Source of the DNA: Enterococcus columbae DSM 7374 = ATCC 51263
GTDB taxonomy: Bacteria; Bacillota; Bacilli; Lactobacillales; Enterococcaceae
Direction of reading: 5' to 3'
DNA: 64,000 nucleotides
NCBI RefSeq assembly: GCF_000406925.1
Contig: NZ_KE136347.1
Location: 224,025-288,024, forward strand
Of the stretch, positions 1 through 7,690 are shown piece after piece. Within the stretch, counting starts at the first letter, position 1. Each line of letters starts with the position of its first letter. The position numbers and the translations under genes are program-made. Under the pieces are notes generated by a model. That model was given only the letters and a program-made list of their open reading frames with translations, was not told the DNA's origin and ran no database searches.

Positions 1-2
1 AG

Positions 3-86
3 CAAGGAATTGGCTTTGCAGTTTATTTAGACGAACAACTTTTTCATCCAGCAAGCTTATCTTTGACAGCGGTGAAGGATGATTAT
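3..86 (+). CDS. hisZ: C-terminal end of HisZ (partial, cut by window start)
   Basis: HisZ is the class-II-aaRS-like regulatory subunit that forms the ATP phosphoribosyltransferase complex with short-form HisG. Only about 28 codons are in the window. The frame starting at base 3 reads QGIGFAVYLDEQLF, which resembles the end of HisZ proteins (a GFA-type strand near the C-terminus), and the gene lies directly upstream of a short HisG, where hisZ is expected. The other two frames hit stops at 28 and 79. This frame has no stop codon at all and continues in phase into hisG, so the end given (86) is only the base before the likely hisG start. The assignment rests on a short stretch and on context. 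Confidence 0.6.
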
Positions 87-701
87 GTGAAAGTGGCACT
101 TCCTAAGGGACGGATGGCAGAAAAGGTTTATCAATGCTTTGTTGAGGCCAATTTATGTGCAGAAAATATTTTACAGGCGAATCGTCAGCTAATTTTTACA
201 GATGAGATGAATAAACTTCAATTCTTTTTAGTGAAGCCTAGTGATGTGGCAATTTATGTGGAGCATGGAGTCGCGGATATTGGTGTAGTCGGTAAGGATG
301 TTTTACTTGAAAGTACCCCAGATGTATTAGAATTATTAGATTTAAAAATGGGGCGTTGTTTTTTAGCAATCGCAGGGCCAAAAAATCAACAGGTGGATCA
401 AACGCGTGCGTTAAAGGTAGCAACGAAATATCCGCAAATTACCCGGAATCATTTTTCAGCCCATGGGCAAGCGGTTGAATTAATCCAATTACATGGTTCT
501 ATTGAGGTAGCCCCCTTATTAGGCTTAGCTGATGTGATTGTCGATATTGTAGAAACAGGCCAAACTTTAAAAGAAAATCATTTATCAGTATTACAAAAGA
601 TAGCTGATTCGTCTGCTAGATTAGTGGCCAATCAGACAGCCTATCGCTTTAAAGGGAAAAAAATAAATGAAATTGTGCAGAAGGTGGCAAAGCAATTATG
701 A
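87..701 (+). CDS. hisG: ATP phosphoribosyltransferase catalytic subunit, short form
   Basis: First step of histidine synthesis: ATP + PRPP give phosphoribosyl-ATP in the cytoplasm. With the GTG start at 87 the protein is 204 aa, the length of the short HisG that needs HisZ. It then begins MKVALPKGRMAEK, as HisG proteins do, and AAGGA at 75-79 stands 7 bases upstream. A PRPP-loop motif ETGQTLK lies at about residues 156-162. A TTG at 63 and the whole upstream frame back to base 3 are also open, so a HisZ-HisG fusion is possible. The stop overlaps the start of hisD by 4 bases. The identification is firm; the exact start is not. Confidence 0.93.
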   Translation: MKVALPKGRMAEKVYQCFVEANLCAENILQANRQLIFTDEMNKLQFFLVKPSDVAIYVEHGVADIGVVGKDVLLESTPDVLELLDLKMGRCFLAIAGPKNQQVDQTRALKVATKYPQITRNHFSAHGQAVELIQLHGSIEVAPLLGLADVIVDIVETGQTLKENHLSVLQKIADSSARLVANQTAYRFKGKKINEIVQKVAKQL

Positions 702-1978
702 TAAGAAAATATACAACTAAAACGGATGCACTCACAACGATTCTTAAGAGAAAAGCTAGTGAAACACTCGATGTAACAGATAAGGTTCGTGAAATTATTG
801 AGGCAGTAAAAACCAATCAAGATGATGCTTTGAAGCAGTTTAGCTATCAATTTGATCAATATCAAGCTACTGAGTTTCTAGTTAGCCCTACTGAGATTAA
901 GCAAGCTTTTGAACTGGTTGATCCAGCGCTAGTTGAAGTTATGAAACAAGCATGGCATAGAATTTATCAATTTCATGAAAAACAAAAAAATAATGGTTAT
1001 ATTATGACTCAAGCTGGTCAGGTTATGGGACAACGAGTTTTGCCTTTAGATTGCGTAGGTGTTTATGTTCCAGGCGGGACTGCGGCTTATCCGAGTACAG
1101 TTTTGATGGATGTAGCCCCAGCTAAGGTCGCTGGTGTTGAAAAAATTATTTTAATCACACCACCAGATAAAGAGGGCAAGGTCAATCCGAATGTTTTAGT
1201 TGCTAGTCAAATTGCTGGTGTGGATCAAATCTATAAAGTAGGTGGAGCACATGGCATTGCCGCATTAGCCTATGGGACGCAAAGCATCCCTAAAGTTGAT
1301 AAGATTGTTGGACCAGGGAATATTTATGTGGCTACGGCCAAACGATTGGTTTATGGACAGGTGGATATTGATATGATAGCTGGACCAAGTGATGTTTTAA
1401 TCATTGCGGATGACTCGGCGAATGTTGAGTGGTTAGCGGCTGATTTACTCGCGCAAGCAGAACACGATACCTTAGCGCAGGCCATTTTATTAACTGATAG
1501 TCAACGAATTTTTGAACAAATATCAGAAGAACTACAAAAACAACTGGCCAACTTACCACGTAAAGCTATTGCTAGTCAATCCATTGAAAATAATGGCAAG
1601 GTGGTATTAGTAGAAAATATTGAAGAAGCTTGTCAAATAGCCAATAAAATTGCTCCTGAACATTTAGAACTAGCAGTTTTAGAACCGTTTGCCTATTTAG
1701 GACAAATCAAACATGCTGGCAGTATTTTCCTAGGTCATTATACACCAGAGGTTTTAGGAGATTATTTAGCTGGTCCAAATCATACATTACCAACGGAAGG
1801 GACAGCTCGTTTTTATTCAGCGTTAAATGTTGATGATTTCGTGAAGAAGAGTAGCTATTTATATTATTCAAAAACAGCCTTACAACAGCAAATTACTGCC
1901 ATCGCTCATTTTGCACAGGCTGAAGGTCTTCAGGGCCACGCACAATCGGCACTGATTCGAAGGGAGGATGAACAATGA
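698..1978 (+). CDS. hisD: Histidinol dehydrogenase
   Basis: Catalyses the last two oxidations of the pathway, L-histidinol to L-histidine, with NAD+ and a Zn2+ ion. At 426 aa it has the normal length. Family motifs are present in order: VPGGTAAYPS, the VGPGNIYVATAKR segment, DMIAGPSDVL, the catalytic Glu-His pair in IAPEHLEL, and the zinc-binding end GPNHTLPT. The ATG overlaps hisG and the stop overlaps hisC (ATGA at 1975), a pattern expected for translational coupling inside one operon. Nothing is odd about the gene. Confidence 0.97.
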   Translation: MIRKYTTKTDALTTILKRKASETLDVTDKVREIIEAVKTNQDDALKQFSYQFDQYQATEFLVSPTEIKQAFELVDPALVEVMKQAWHRIYQFHEKQKNNGYIMTQAGQVMGQRVLPLDCVGVYVPGGTAAYPSTVLMDVAPAKVAGVEKIILITPPDKEGKVNPNVLVASQIAGVDQIYKVGGAHGIAALAYGTQSIPKVDKIVGPGNIYVATAKRLVYGQVDIDMIAGPSDVLIIADDSANVEWLAADLLAQAEHDTLAQAILLTDSQRIFEQISEELQKQLANLPRKAIASQSIENNGKVVLVENIEEACQIANKIAPEHLELAVLEPFAYLGQIKHAGSIFLGHYTPEVLGDYLAGPNHTLPTEGTARFYSALNVDDFVKKSSYLYYSKTALQQQITAIAHFAQAEGLQGHAQSALIRREDEQ

Positions 1979-3039
1979 GTTTTTTCAATCAAAAATATCA
2001 CAGCTTGATTCCTTATACGCCAGGTGAGCAAGTCAATGAGCAGCAAATTCTTAAATTAAATACAAACGAAAACCCTTATGATCCTCCACAAGCAGTTCTA
2101 GAAGCCGCTAAACAGGCAGCCATGACCTTATCTCGATATAGTGATCCGACTTGTCGGATGGTACGCCAACCCTTAGCCAAGCAATTAGGGGTCAAAGAAG
2201 AGCAAATTTTTATCGGAAATGGTAGTGATGATGTTTTAGCCCTACTTTTTCAAGGGTTTACGGAGCATGGGGTGGCTTTTCCAGATATTAGTTATGGCTT
2301 TTATGACGTCTATCGTCATTTTTATCAAGTACCAGCTAAAATTGTTCCTTTAAATGCAGCCTTTCAAATTGATTTAGCGGATTATGAAGGAAGCAGTGAG
2401 ACGGTAGTGATTGCTAATCCGAACGCACCGACTGGTTTGGTTATTTCAAAAGAGCGCATCATTCAGTTTTTAAGCCAAAACCCTCATCGGCTATTAATTG
2501 TGGATGAAGCCTATGCTGATTTTGGTAAAGAATCAGTCGTTCAAGAGGTGGCGCATTACCCTAATTTGATCGTCGTTGGCACTTTTTCTAAGGCAAGACA
2601 GTTAGCTGGTGCTAGGTTGGGATATGCAATTGCTAATGAGCAAATCATTCAGGATATGAATCGATTAAAATTTAGTATCAATCCTTATAGCGTAAATACC
2701 ATGAGCTTATACTGTGGAGCAGCTTCTTTAAACAGTCAGGATTATGTGGATGAATGTATTGAAAAAATTATTACGACCAGAGAGTATGTTTGTAGTGCAT
2801 TACAACAATTATCCTTTGAGGTTTTACCTAGCCAAGCAAACTTTATTTTTGCAACACATCCTAAAATTACCGGACAGCATTTATATCAGCGATTAAAGCA
2901 AGACAATATTTATATTCGTTGGTTTGATCAAGAACGTATTCGTAACTTTATTCGTATTTCAATTGGTACCCAAGAAGAAATGGTTTATTTTATTGAAAAA
3001 ATAAAAGAAATTTTGCAGGAGGAAAATATTCATGCGTAA
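1975..3039 (+). CDS. hisC: Histidinol-phosphate aminotransferase
   Basis: PLP-dependent, fold-type I transaminase that converts imidazole-acetol phosphate plus glutamate into histidinol phosphate. It is 354 aa, as usual for HisC. Visible signatures are the N-terminal LNTNENPYDPP segment, NPNAPTG, the VDEAYADF segment with the Asp that contacts the PLP ring, the PLP-lysine motif FSKARQLAGARLGY, and a C-terminal RISIGT segment with the substrate-carboxylate Arg. It sits between hisD and hisB and overlaps both, so it is part of the operon. An aromatic aminotransferase side activity is possible, but context makes the histidine role the main one. Confidence 0.95.
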   Translation: MSFFNQKYHSLIPYTPGEQVNEQQILKLNTNENPYDPPQAVLEAAKQAAMTLSRYSDPTCRMVRQPLAKQLGVKEEQIFIGNGSDDVLALLFQGFTEHGVAFPDISYGFYDVYRHFYQVPAKIVPLNAAFQIDLADYEGSSETVVIANPNAPTGLVISKERIIQFLSQNPHRLLIVDEAYADFGKESVVQEVAHYPNLIVVGTFSKARQLAGARLGYAIANEQIIQDMNRLKFSINPYSVNTMSLYCGAASLNSQDYVDECIEKIITTREYVCSALQQLSFEVLPSQANFIFATHPKITGQHLYQRLKQDNIYIRWFDQERIRNFIRISIGTQEEMVYFIEKIKEILQEENIHA

Positions 3040-3625
3040 GGCAAAAATTACTCGCAATACCGCAGAAACGAACATTCAACTTTCCCTAGCTATCGACGGC
3101 AAGGGAGATAGTCAAATTCAAACAGGCGTTGGCTTTTTCGATCATATGCTGACTTTATTTGCTAAGCATGGCCGTTTTGATTTACGCATTTCTTGTGATG
3201 GGGATATTCAGGTAGATGCGCATCATACAGTTGAGGATGTCGCCATTGTACTTGGCCGTGCTTTTTCTCAAGGACTAGGTAATCGTAAAGGGATTACTCG
3301 TTATGGTAGCATGCTTTTGCCGATGGATGAGGCCTTAGTTATGAGTGCGATAGATATCAGTGGGCGTGCGATGGCTGTCGTTGAATTACACATTCCAAGT
3401 GAAAAGATTGGTACACAATTTGATACAGAACTCGTGGAAGAATTTTTTATTGCTTTTGCTAGAGAATTAGGTGCTACGATTCATTTACATCAAATTGCTG
3501 GTAAAAACAGTCATCATATCGTTGAAGCAACTTTTAAAGGCCTAGCACGAGCCTTAAGTCAAGCTGTGGCGATTAATCCTGCTGCGCCAGAGGAAATCCC
3601 TTCAACTAAGGGGACGATTTTATAG
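3032..3625 (+). CDS. hisB: Imidazoleglycerol-phosphate dehydratase
   Basis: Mn2+-dependent dehydration of imidazoleglycerol phosphate to imidazole-acetol phosphate. At 197 aa this is the monofunctional enzyme: it has the dehydratase domain only and lacks the N-terminal HAD phosphatase found in E. coli HisB. The two metal-binding repeats of the family are visible as DAHHTVEDV and NSHHIVEATFKG. The start overlaps the end of hisC by 8 bases, with AGGAGG just upstream (about 3018-3023). A separate histidinol-phosphate phosphatase must act elsewhere in the genome, since none is seen in the window. Confidence 0.97.
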   Translation: MRKAKITRNTAETNIQLSLAIDGKGDSQIQTGVGFFDHMLTLFAKHGRFDLRISCDGDIQVDAHHTVEDVAIVLGRAFSQGLGNRKGITRYGSMLLPMDEALVMSAIDISGRAMAVVELHIPSEKIGTQFDTELVEEFFIAFARELGATIHLHQIAGKNSHHIVEATFKGLARALSQAVAINPAAPEEIPSTKGTIL

Positions 3626-3682
3626 CTTGTGTTAGATTTATATTTAACATGAAGCCTAGTTAAAGCATGAGGAGGAAATGAT

Positions 3683-4306
3683 TTGATTGGGATTGTAGAT
3701 TATGGAGTAGGAAATTTATTTAGTGTTGCTCGCTCCTTAGAATACTTAGCAATTGAACGCGTGATTACAAGTGATTGGCATATCTTAGAGCAATGTGATC
3801 AAATTATTTTACCAGGTGTTGGTGCCTTTAGTGATGCGATGAGTCAATTAAAAGCAACTAAGCTAATTGAACCAATTCAGCAATTAGCCAATCAGGGGAA
3901 ACCCTTATTAGGAATTTGTCTTGGTATGCAATTGTTATTTGAAGAAAGTGAAGAATTTGGTTCACATCAAGGCTTAGGTCTTATTGGTGGACGGGTTGTC
4001 TCGTTAAAAAATGCCTTTAATGAACAAAATATTCAGCTAAAGGTGCCACATATTGGTTGGAATGCCTTAAAGTTTCAGCAAACTAGTCCTTTAATTAGCA
4101 AAATCACTGAAAATGATCAGGTGTATTATGTCCATAGTTTTTATGCCACGGATTGTGCGCATCAAATTGTGGCAACTAGTGAGTACGGGATTAACGTCCC
4201 GGGTATTGTCCAACAAAACAATGTCTTTGGCGCGCAATTCCATCCAGAAAAAAGTGGACAAGTAGGGTTAAATATCTTAAAAGCATTTTCGGAGGTGAAA
4301 GGATGA
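3683..4306 (+). CDS. hisH: Imidazole glycerol phosphate synthase, glutamine amidotransferase subunit
   Basis: Class-I glutaminase that feeds ammonia to HisF. The protein is 207 aa and shows the catalytic triad context: the nucleophile Cys in GICLGMQLLFEES, and His and Glu in QFHPEKSG near the C-terminus. The start is a TTG at 3683, chosen because GGAGGA at 3671-3676 is correctly spaced and the product then begins MIGIVDYGVGNL. An ATG at 3679 is out of frame and closed at once. A 57-base gap separates it from hisB, the widest gap in the operon. The stop overlaps hisA (ATGA). Confidence 0.96.
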   Translation: MIGIVDYGVGNLFSVARSLEYLAIERVITSDWHILEQCDQIILPGVGAFSDAMSQLKATKLIEPIQQLANQGKPLLGICLGMQLLFEESEEFGSHQGLGLIGGRVVSLKNAFNEQNIQLKVPHIGWNALKFQQTSPLISKITENDQVYYVHSFYATDCAHQIVATSEYGINVPGIVQQNNVFGAQFHPEKSGQVGLNILKAFSEVKG

Positions 4307-5028
4307 AGATTTTTCCGGCGATTGACGTGTTGAATCAAAAGGTCGTGCGTTTATATCAAGGCGACTATAATCAAAGTACAGTCTTTGGCGAAGATCCAGT
4401 GGCTTATGCCCAAAATTTTGAAGCGCAAGGGGCTAAATATCTGCATCTAGTGGATTTAGATGGTGCTAAAGATGGACAACAACGTTATTTTGAAGTAGCT
4501 AAACAAATTGCTGAAACGACGAATTTATTTGTGGAACTAGGTGGTGGGATTCGCGATGAAAAGGCGATTAAACGCTGCTTAGATTCTGGGGTTAGCCGGG
4601 TGATTTTAGGGACAATTGCGCAAAAAGATCCTGAATTTACGCAAAAAATGCTAGCGAAGTATCAAGATAAAATTGCCATTGGTGTCGATGCTAGAGAGGG
4701 GAAAGTCGCAGTAGAAGGTTGGCTGGAAACGACAGAAACCGACGCCTTTACCTTTTGTCAGCAACTAGCTAAATGGCAAGCTAAAACTGTGATTTTTACC
4801 GAAATTTCTCGAGATGGTACCGGACAAGGCTTGAATATTGAACTTTATCAAAAACTGCTGACGATCGAAGGTTTAGAGATTATCGCTTCTGGTGGCGTTG
4901 CTTCAATGGAGGATATTTTAGCCTTAAAAGCAATTGGGATTCATGGCGTCATTGTCGGTAAAGCATTATATGATCAGAGCTTAAAATTGGCTGAAATATT
5001 AAAGGTGGTTGATGAAAATGATAGCTAA
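4303..5028 (+). CDS. hisA: ProFAR isomerase (HisA)
   Basis: (beta-alpha)8-barrel enzyme performing the Amadori rearrangement of ProFAR to PRFAR. At 241 aa it has family length. The catalytic Asp near the N-terminus is in [13 protein letters not shown], the second Asp in [14 protein letters not shown], and the phosphate-binding glycines in VELGGGIRD and IASGGV. It starts inside the hisH stop and ends 11 bases inside hisF, so the three genes are coupled. HisA and HisF are related barrels; the placement and the AIDV motif identify this one as HisA. Confidence 0.96.
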   Translation: MKIFPAIDVLNQKVVRLYQGDYNQSTVFGEDPVAYAQNFEAQGAKYLHLVDLDGAKDGQQRYFEVAKQIAETTNLFVELGGGIRDEKAIKRCLDSGVSRVILGTIAQKDPEFTQKMLAKYQDKIAIGVDAREGKVAVEGWLETTETDAFTFCQQLAKWQAKTVIFTEISRDGTGQGLNIELYQKLLTIEGLEIIASGGVASMEDILALKAIGIHGVIVGKALYDQSLKLAEILKVVDENDS

Positions 5029-5770
5029 GCGGATTATTCCCTGTCTTGATGTGAAACATGGTCGGGTCGTAAAAGGGGTCCAATTTGGTGATTTAAAAGA
5101 TGTCAATGATCCCGTTGCTTTGGCCAAGTTTTATAACGATCAAGGTGCAGATGAGCTGGTTTTTTATGATATTACCGCTTCAGCTGAAGAAAGAGGCATT
5201 TTTACTGATATTTTAACGCAGGTAGCCTCAGAGGTGTTTATTCCTTTAACAGTAGGTGGCGGGATTAATCGTTTAGCTGACTTTGAACGTGTTTTACGTT
5301 GTGGTGCGGATAAGGTTAGTGTCAATTCGGGGGCCTTACGTCAACCTGAATTGATTGCTAAAGCGGCTAATCGTTATGGCAGTCAGTGTGTCGTTTTATC
5401 AGTCGATGTGAAACGTGTAGGCAATCAATGGCATGTTTTTGCTAAAGGTGGGAGAGAAGATACTGGGCTTGATGCCTTAGCCTGGATTCGACAAGGAGTA
5501 GAATTGGGCTGTGGCGAATTAGTCATCAATAGTATGGATACAGATGGTGTGAAACAAGGCTTTGATCTTCCACTACTACAAGCAGTCAGTCAAATGGTTG
5601 AGGTGCCAATTGTTGCCTCAGGTGGCGCTGGCAAGGTGCAAGATTTTATCGATTTATTTGCATTACCGAATATTGAAGCGGGTCTTGCTGCTTCAATCTT
5701 TCATTATGGAGAAGTTAAAATTCCTGATTTAAAACAAGCCTTACGTTTAAAAAATATTCCAGTGAGATAA
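5018..5770 (+). CDS. hisF: Imidazole glycerol phosphate synthase, cyclase subunit
   Basis: Cyclase half of IGP synthase: it uses ammonia from HisH to turn PRFAR into IGP plus AICAR, which returns to purine synthesis. It is 250 aa from the ATG at 5018 ([13 protein letters not shown]). That start fits AAAGGTGG at 5001-5008 and the family N-terminus better than the in-frame TTG at 5009 or ATG at 5012. The catalytic Asp residues are in [12 protein letters not shown] and LSVDVKRVG, with phosphate-site glycines in VGGGIN and ASGGAG. Confidence 0.97.
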   Translation: MIAKRIIPCLDVKHGRVVKGVQFGDLKDVNDPVALAKFYNDQGADELVFYDITASAEERGIFTDILTQVASEVFIPLTVGGGINRLADFERVLRCGADKVSVNSGALRQPELIAKAANRYGSQCVVLSVDVKRVGNQWHVFAKGGREDTGLDALAWIRQGVELGCGELVINSMDTDGVKQGFDLPLLQAVSQMVEVPIVASGGAGKVQDFIDLFALPNIEAGLAASIFHYGEVKIPDLKQALRLKNIPVR

Positions 5771-5785
5771 AAGGTGGGTGACAAA

Positions 5786-6433
5786 ATGCTTGCAATAGAG
5801 CGCTTAAAATATGATGAGCACGGACTAATCCCAGTAGTTGTGCAGGATGTACATACGAAAAAGGTTTTAACCCTTGCTTATATGAACGAGGAAAGTTTAC
5901 GTTTAACCTTAAAAGAAGGACTGATGACTTATTATTCGCGCAGTCGAAAAAAATTATGGAAAAAAGGAGAAACCAGTGGTAATTTTCAACATCTGGTTCA
6001 GCTAAAGGCTGACTGTGATTGTGATGCTCTAGTGGCACTTGTGGATAAAGAGGGGCCTGCTTGTCATTTAAATACTGATTCTTGCTTTAATACCGTTATT
6101 GAGGAAAAACAGCATGTGGTTGATTTTTCCTTAGCTGAATTAACCCAATTAATTACCCATCGCAAGGTGCAGCCTAAAGAGGGAAGTTATACCAATTATT
6201 TATTTGATAAAGGCTTAGAAAAAATTCTTAAAAAAGTCGGCGAAGAGTCCACCGAAGTGATTATTGGTGCGATGAAACAAGATAAGCAAGAAACGATTTT
6301 TGAGTTGGCTGATTTAGCTTATCATTTATTGGTTTTGATGATCGATCAAGGCATTAGTCTGAACGAGGTTAGTCAGGAGTTAGCTAAGCGACATGTCATT
6401 GATCATAAGGTTAAACAAGAAACCATGCAATAA
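5786..6433 (+). CDS. hisI: Bifunctional PR-AMP cyclohydrolase / PR-ATP pyrophosphatase
   Basis: HisIE fusion, 215 aa, catalysing steps two and three of the pathway. The N-terminal half is the Zn2+ cyclohydrolase (cysteines and aspartates in DCDCDAL and GPACHLNTDSCF). The C-terminal half from about residue 120 is the MazG-like pyrophosphohydrolase (KKVGEESTEVIIGA and ELADLAYHLLVL). The ATG at 5786 is preferred over the GTG at 5774 because AAGGTGG at 5771-5777 lies 8 bases upstream of it. This is the last gene of the operon. No terminator follows directly; the glyQS promoter begins 15 bases later. Confidence 0.96.
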   Translation: MLAIERLKYDEHGLIPVVVQDVHTKKVLTLAYMNEESLRLTLKEGLMTYYSRSRKKLWKKGETSGNFQHLVQLKADCDCDALVALVDKEGPACHLNTDSCFNTVIEEKQHVVDFSLAELTQLITHRKVQPKEGSYTNYLFDKGLEKILKKVGEESTEVIIGAMKQDKQETIFELADLAYHLLVLMIDQGISLNEVSQELAKRHVIDHKVKQETMQ

Positions 6434-6447
6434 TTCTTGATTTGTGC

Positions 6448-6477
6448 TTGACAAGATAAGTTTTTAACGAGTAAACT
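6448..6477 (+). promoter_or_regulatory. SigA-type promoter of the glyQS T-box transcript
   Basis: TTGACA at 6448-6453 is a perfect -35 box. TAAACT at 6472-6477, 18 bases further on, is a fair -10 box (4 of 6). Initiation would fall near 6484, just before stem I of the T-box. It lies only 14 bases past the hisI stop. Confidence 0.75.
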
Positions 6478-6484
6478 AAAGAAG

Positions 6485-6692
6485 AATTGAATAGCTACTA
6501 AGAACAATGGAAAGATGAAAATCTCTGTTATTAGCGAATTCGGGAGGGTGTGAGCCGAAAACATATTTTTATCTGTGGCAGTTGGGAGTAGCCAAATGAA
6601 TGAAGTTGCCGATGATTCGGAAATAGGGTGGAACCGCGAAATTTGTTTTTCGTCCCTATAGTGATGCTTTTTGCATTGCTATAGGGGCTTTT
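6485..6692 (+). ncRNA. Glycine T-box leader with transcription terminator
   Basis: tRNA-sensing leader of glyQS. The base of stem I is GCTACT (6494-6499) with AGTAGC (6587-6592). The specifier appears to be GGC at 6577-6579, a glycine codon followed by the usual A. The conserved T-box AGGGTGGAACCGCG is at 6625-6638. The variable base there is A, which suits the U discriminator of tRNA-Gly. The terminator stem CCCTATAG...CTATAGGG runs from 6654 to 6687 and is followed by a U run. Uncharged tRNA-Gly should stabilise the antiterminator and let glyQS be read. Transcripts running in from the his operon would meet the same switch. Confidence 0.93.
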
Positions 6693-6774
6693 TTATTTAA
6701 CGATGTGAAGTCAGTCGATTGATATAGATTTCACAAGAATGTTTTGTTTAAAAACAAAGTAAAGGAGATTGTTC

Positions 6775-7686
6775 ATGTCAACAAAATTAACCGTTCAAGA
6801 AATGATTTTAACGCTACAAAAATTTTGGTCTGATAATGGCTGTATGCTAATGCAAGCCTATGATACTGAAAAAGGGGCTGGAACGATGAGCCCATACACT
6901 TTTTTACGTGCAATTGGTCCAGAGCCATGGAATGCCGCCTATGTAGAGCCATCAAGACGACCAGCAGATGGCCGCTATGGAGAAAATCCTAACCGTTTAT
7001 ATCAACACCATCAATTCCAAGTGGTGATGAAGCCCTCACCAGAAAATATCCAAGAACTTTACTTAGAAAGCTTGAAATTATTAGGAATTGATCCTTTAGC
7101 TCACGATATTCGTTTTGTTGAAGATAACTGGGAGAATCCTTCGATGGGTTGTGCTGGTTTAGGCTGGGAAGTTTGGTTAGATGGTATGGAAATTACCCAA
7201 TTTACTTACTTCCAACAAGTCGGTGGCCTAGCTTGTCAGCCAGTTACAGCAGAGATTACTTATGGCCTAGAGCGTTTGGCTTCTTATATTCAAGAAGTAG
7301 AAAGCGTCTATGATTTACAGTGGACTAAAGAGGTCAAATATGGGGAAATCTTCCGTCATCCTGAATATGAACATTCAAAATATTCTTTTGAGCTAAGTGA
7401 TCAAGAATTATTACTAGCAAACTTCAATCGTTTTGAAGCAGAAGCCAAACGTTGTATTGCTGAGAATCTAGTTCATCCAGCTTATGATTATATTTTGAAA
7501 TGTAGTCATAACTTTAACTTGTTAGATGCCAGAGGAGCAGTTTCTGTTACTGAGCGTGCAGGTTATTTAGCTCGTATTCGTAATATGGCTAGAGAAGTTG
7601 CTAAAATCTTTGTTGAAGAACGTAAAAAACTTGGCTTCCCACTTTTATCACGTGAAGAAGCAGAAAAATGGTTAACAGAGGAGTAA
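6775..7686 (+). CDS. glyQ: Glycyl-tRNA synthetase, alpha subunit
   Basis: Catalytic alpha chain of the bacterial alpha2beta2 glycyl-tRNA synthetase, which forms glycyl-adenylate and Gly-tRNA. It is 303 aa, the usual size. Class-II signatures are clear: [17 protein letters not shown] near the N-terminus, [12 protein letters not shown] (motif 2 region) and TYGLERLA (motif 3) at about residues 160-170. The ATG at 6775 follows AAAGGAG (6761-6767) by 7 bases. glyS starts 4 bases after its stop. Expression is controlled by the upstream T-box. Confidence 0.97.
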   Translation: MSTKLTVQEMILTLQKFWSDNGCMLMQAYDTEKGAGTMSPYTFLRAIGPEPWNAAYVEPSRRPADGRYGENPNRLYQHHQFQVVMKPSPENIQELYLESLKLLGIDPLAHDIRFVEDNWENPSMGCAGLGWEVWLDGMEITQFTYFQQVGGLACQPVTAEITYGLERLASYIQEVESVYDLQWTKEVKYGEIFRHPEYEHSKYSFELSDQELLLANFNRFEAEAKRCIAENLVHPAYDYILKCSHNFNLLDARGAVSVTERAGYLARIRNMAREVAKIFVEERKKLGFPLLSREEAEKWLTEE

Positions 7687-7690
7687 AACT

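Noticed and set aside
5715-6038. 107-codon minus-strand frame inside hisF and hisI
   Set aside because: Shadow frame antisense to two well-supported histidine genes.
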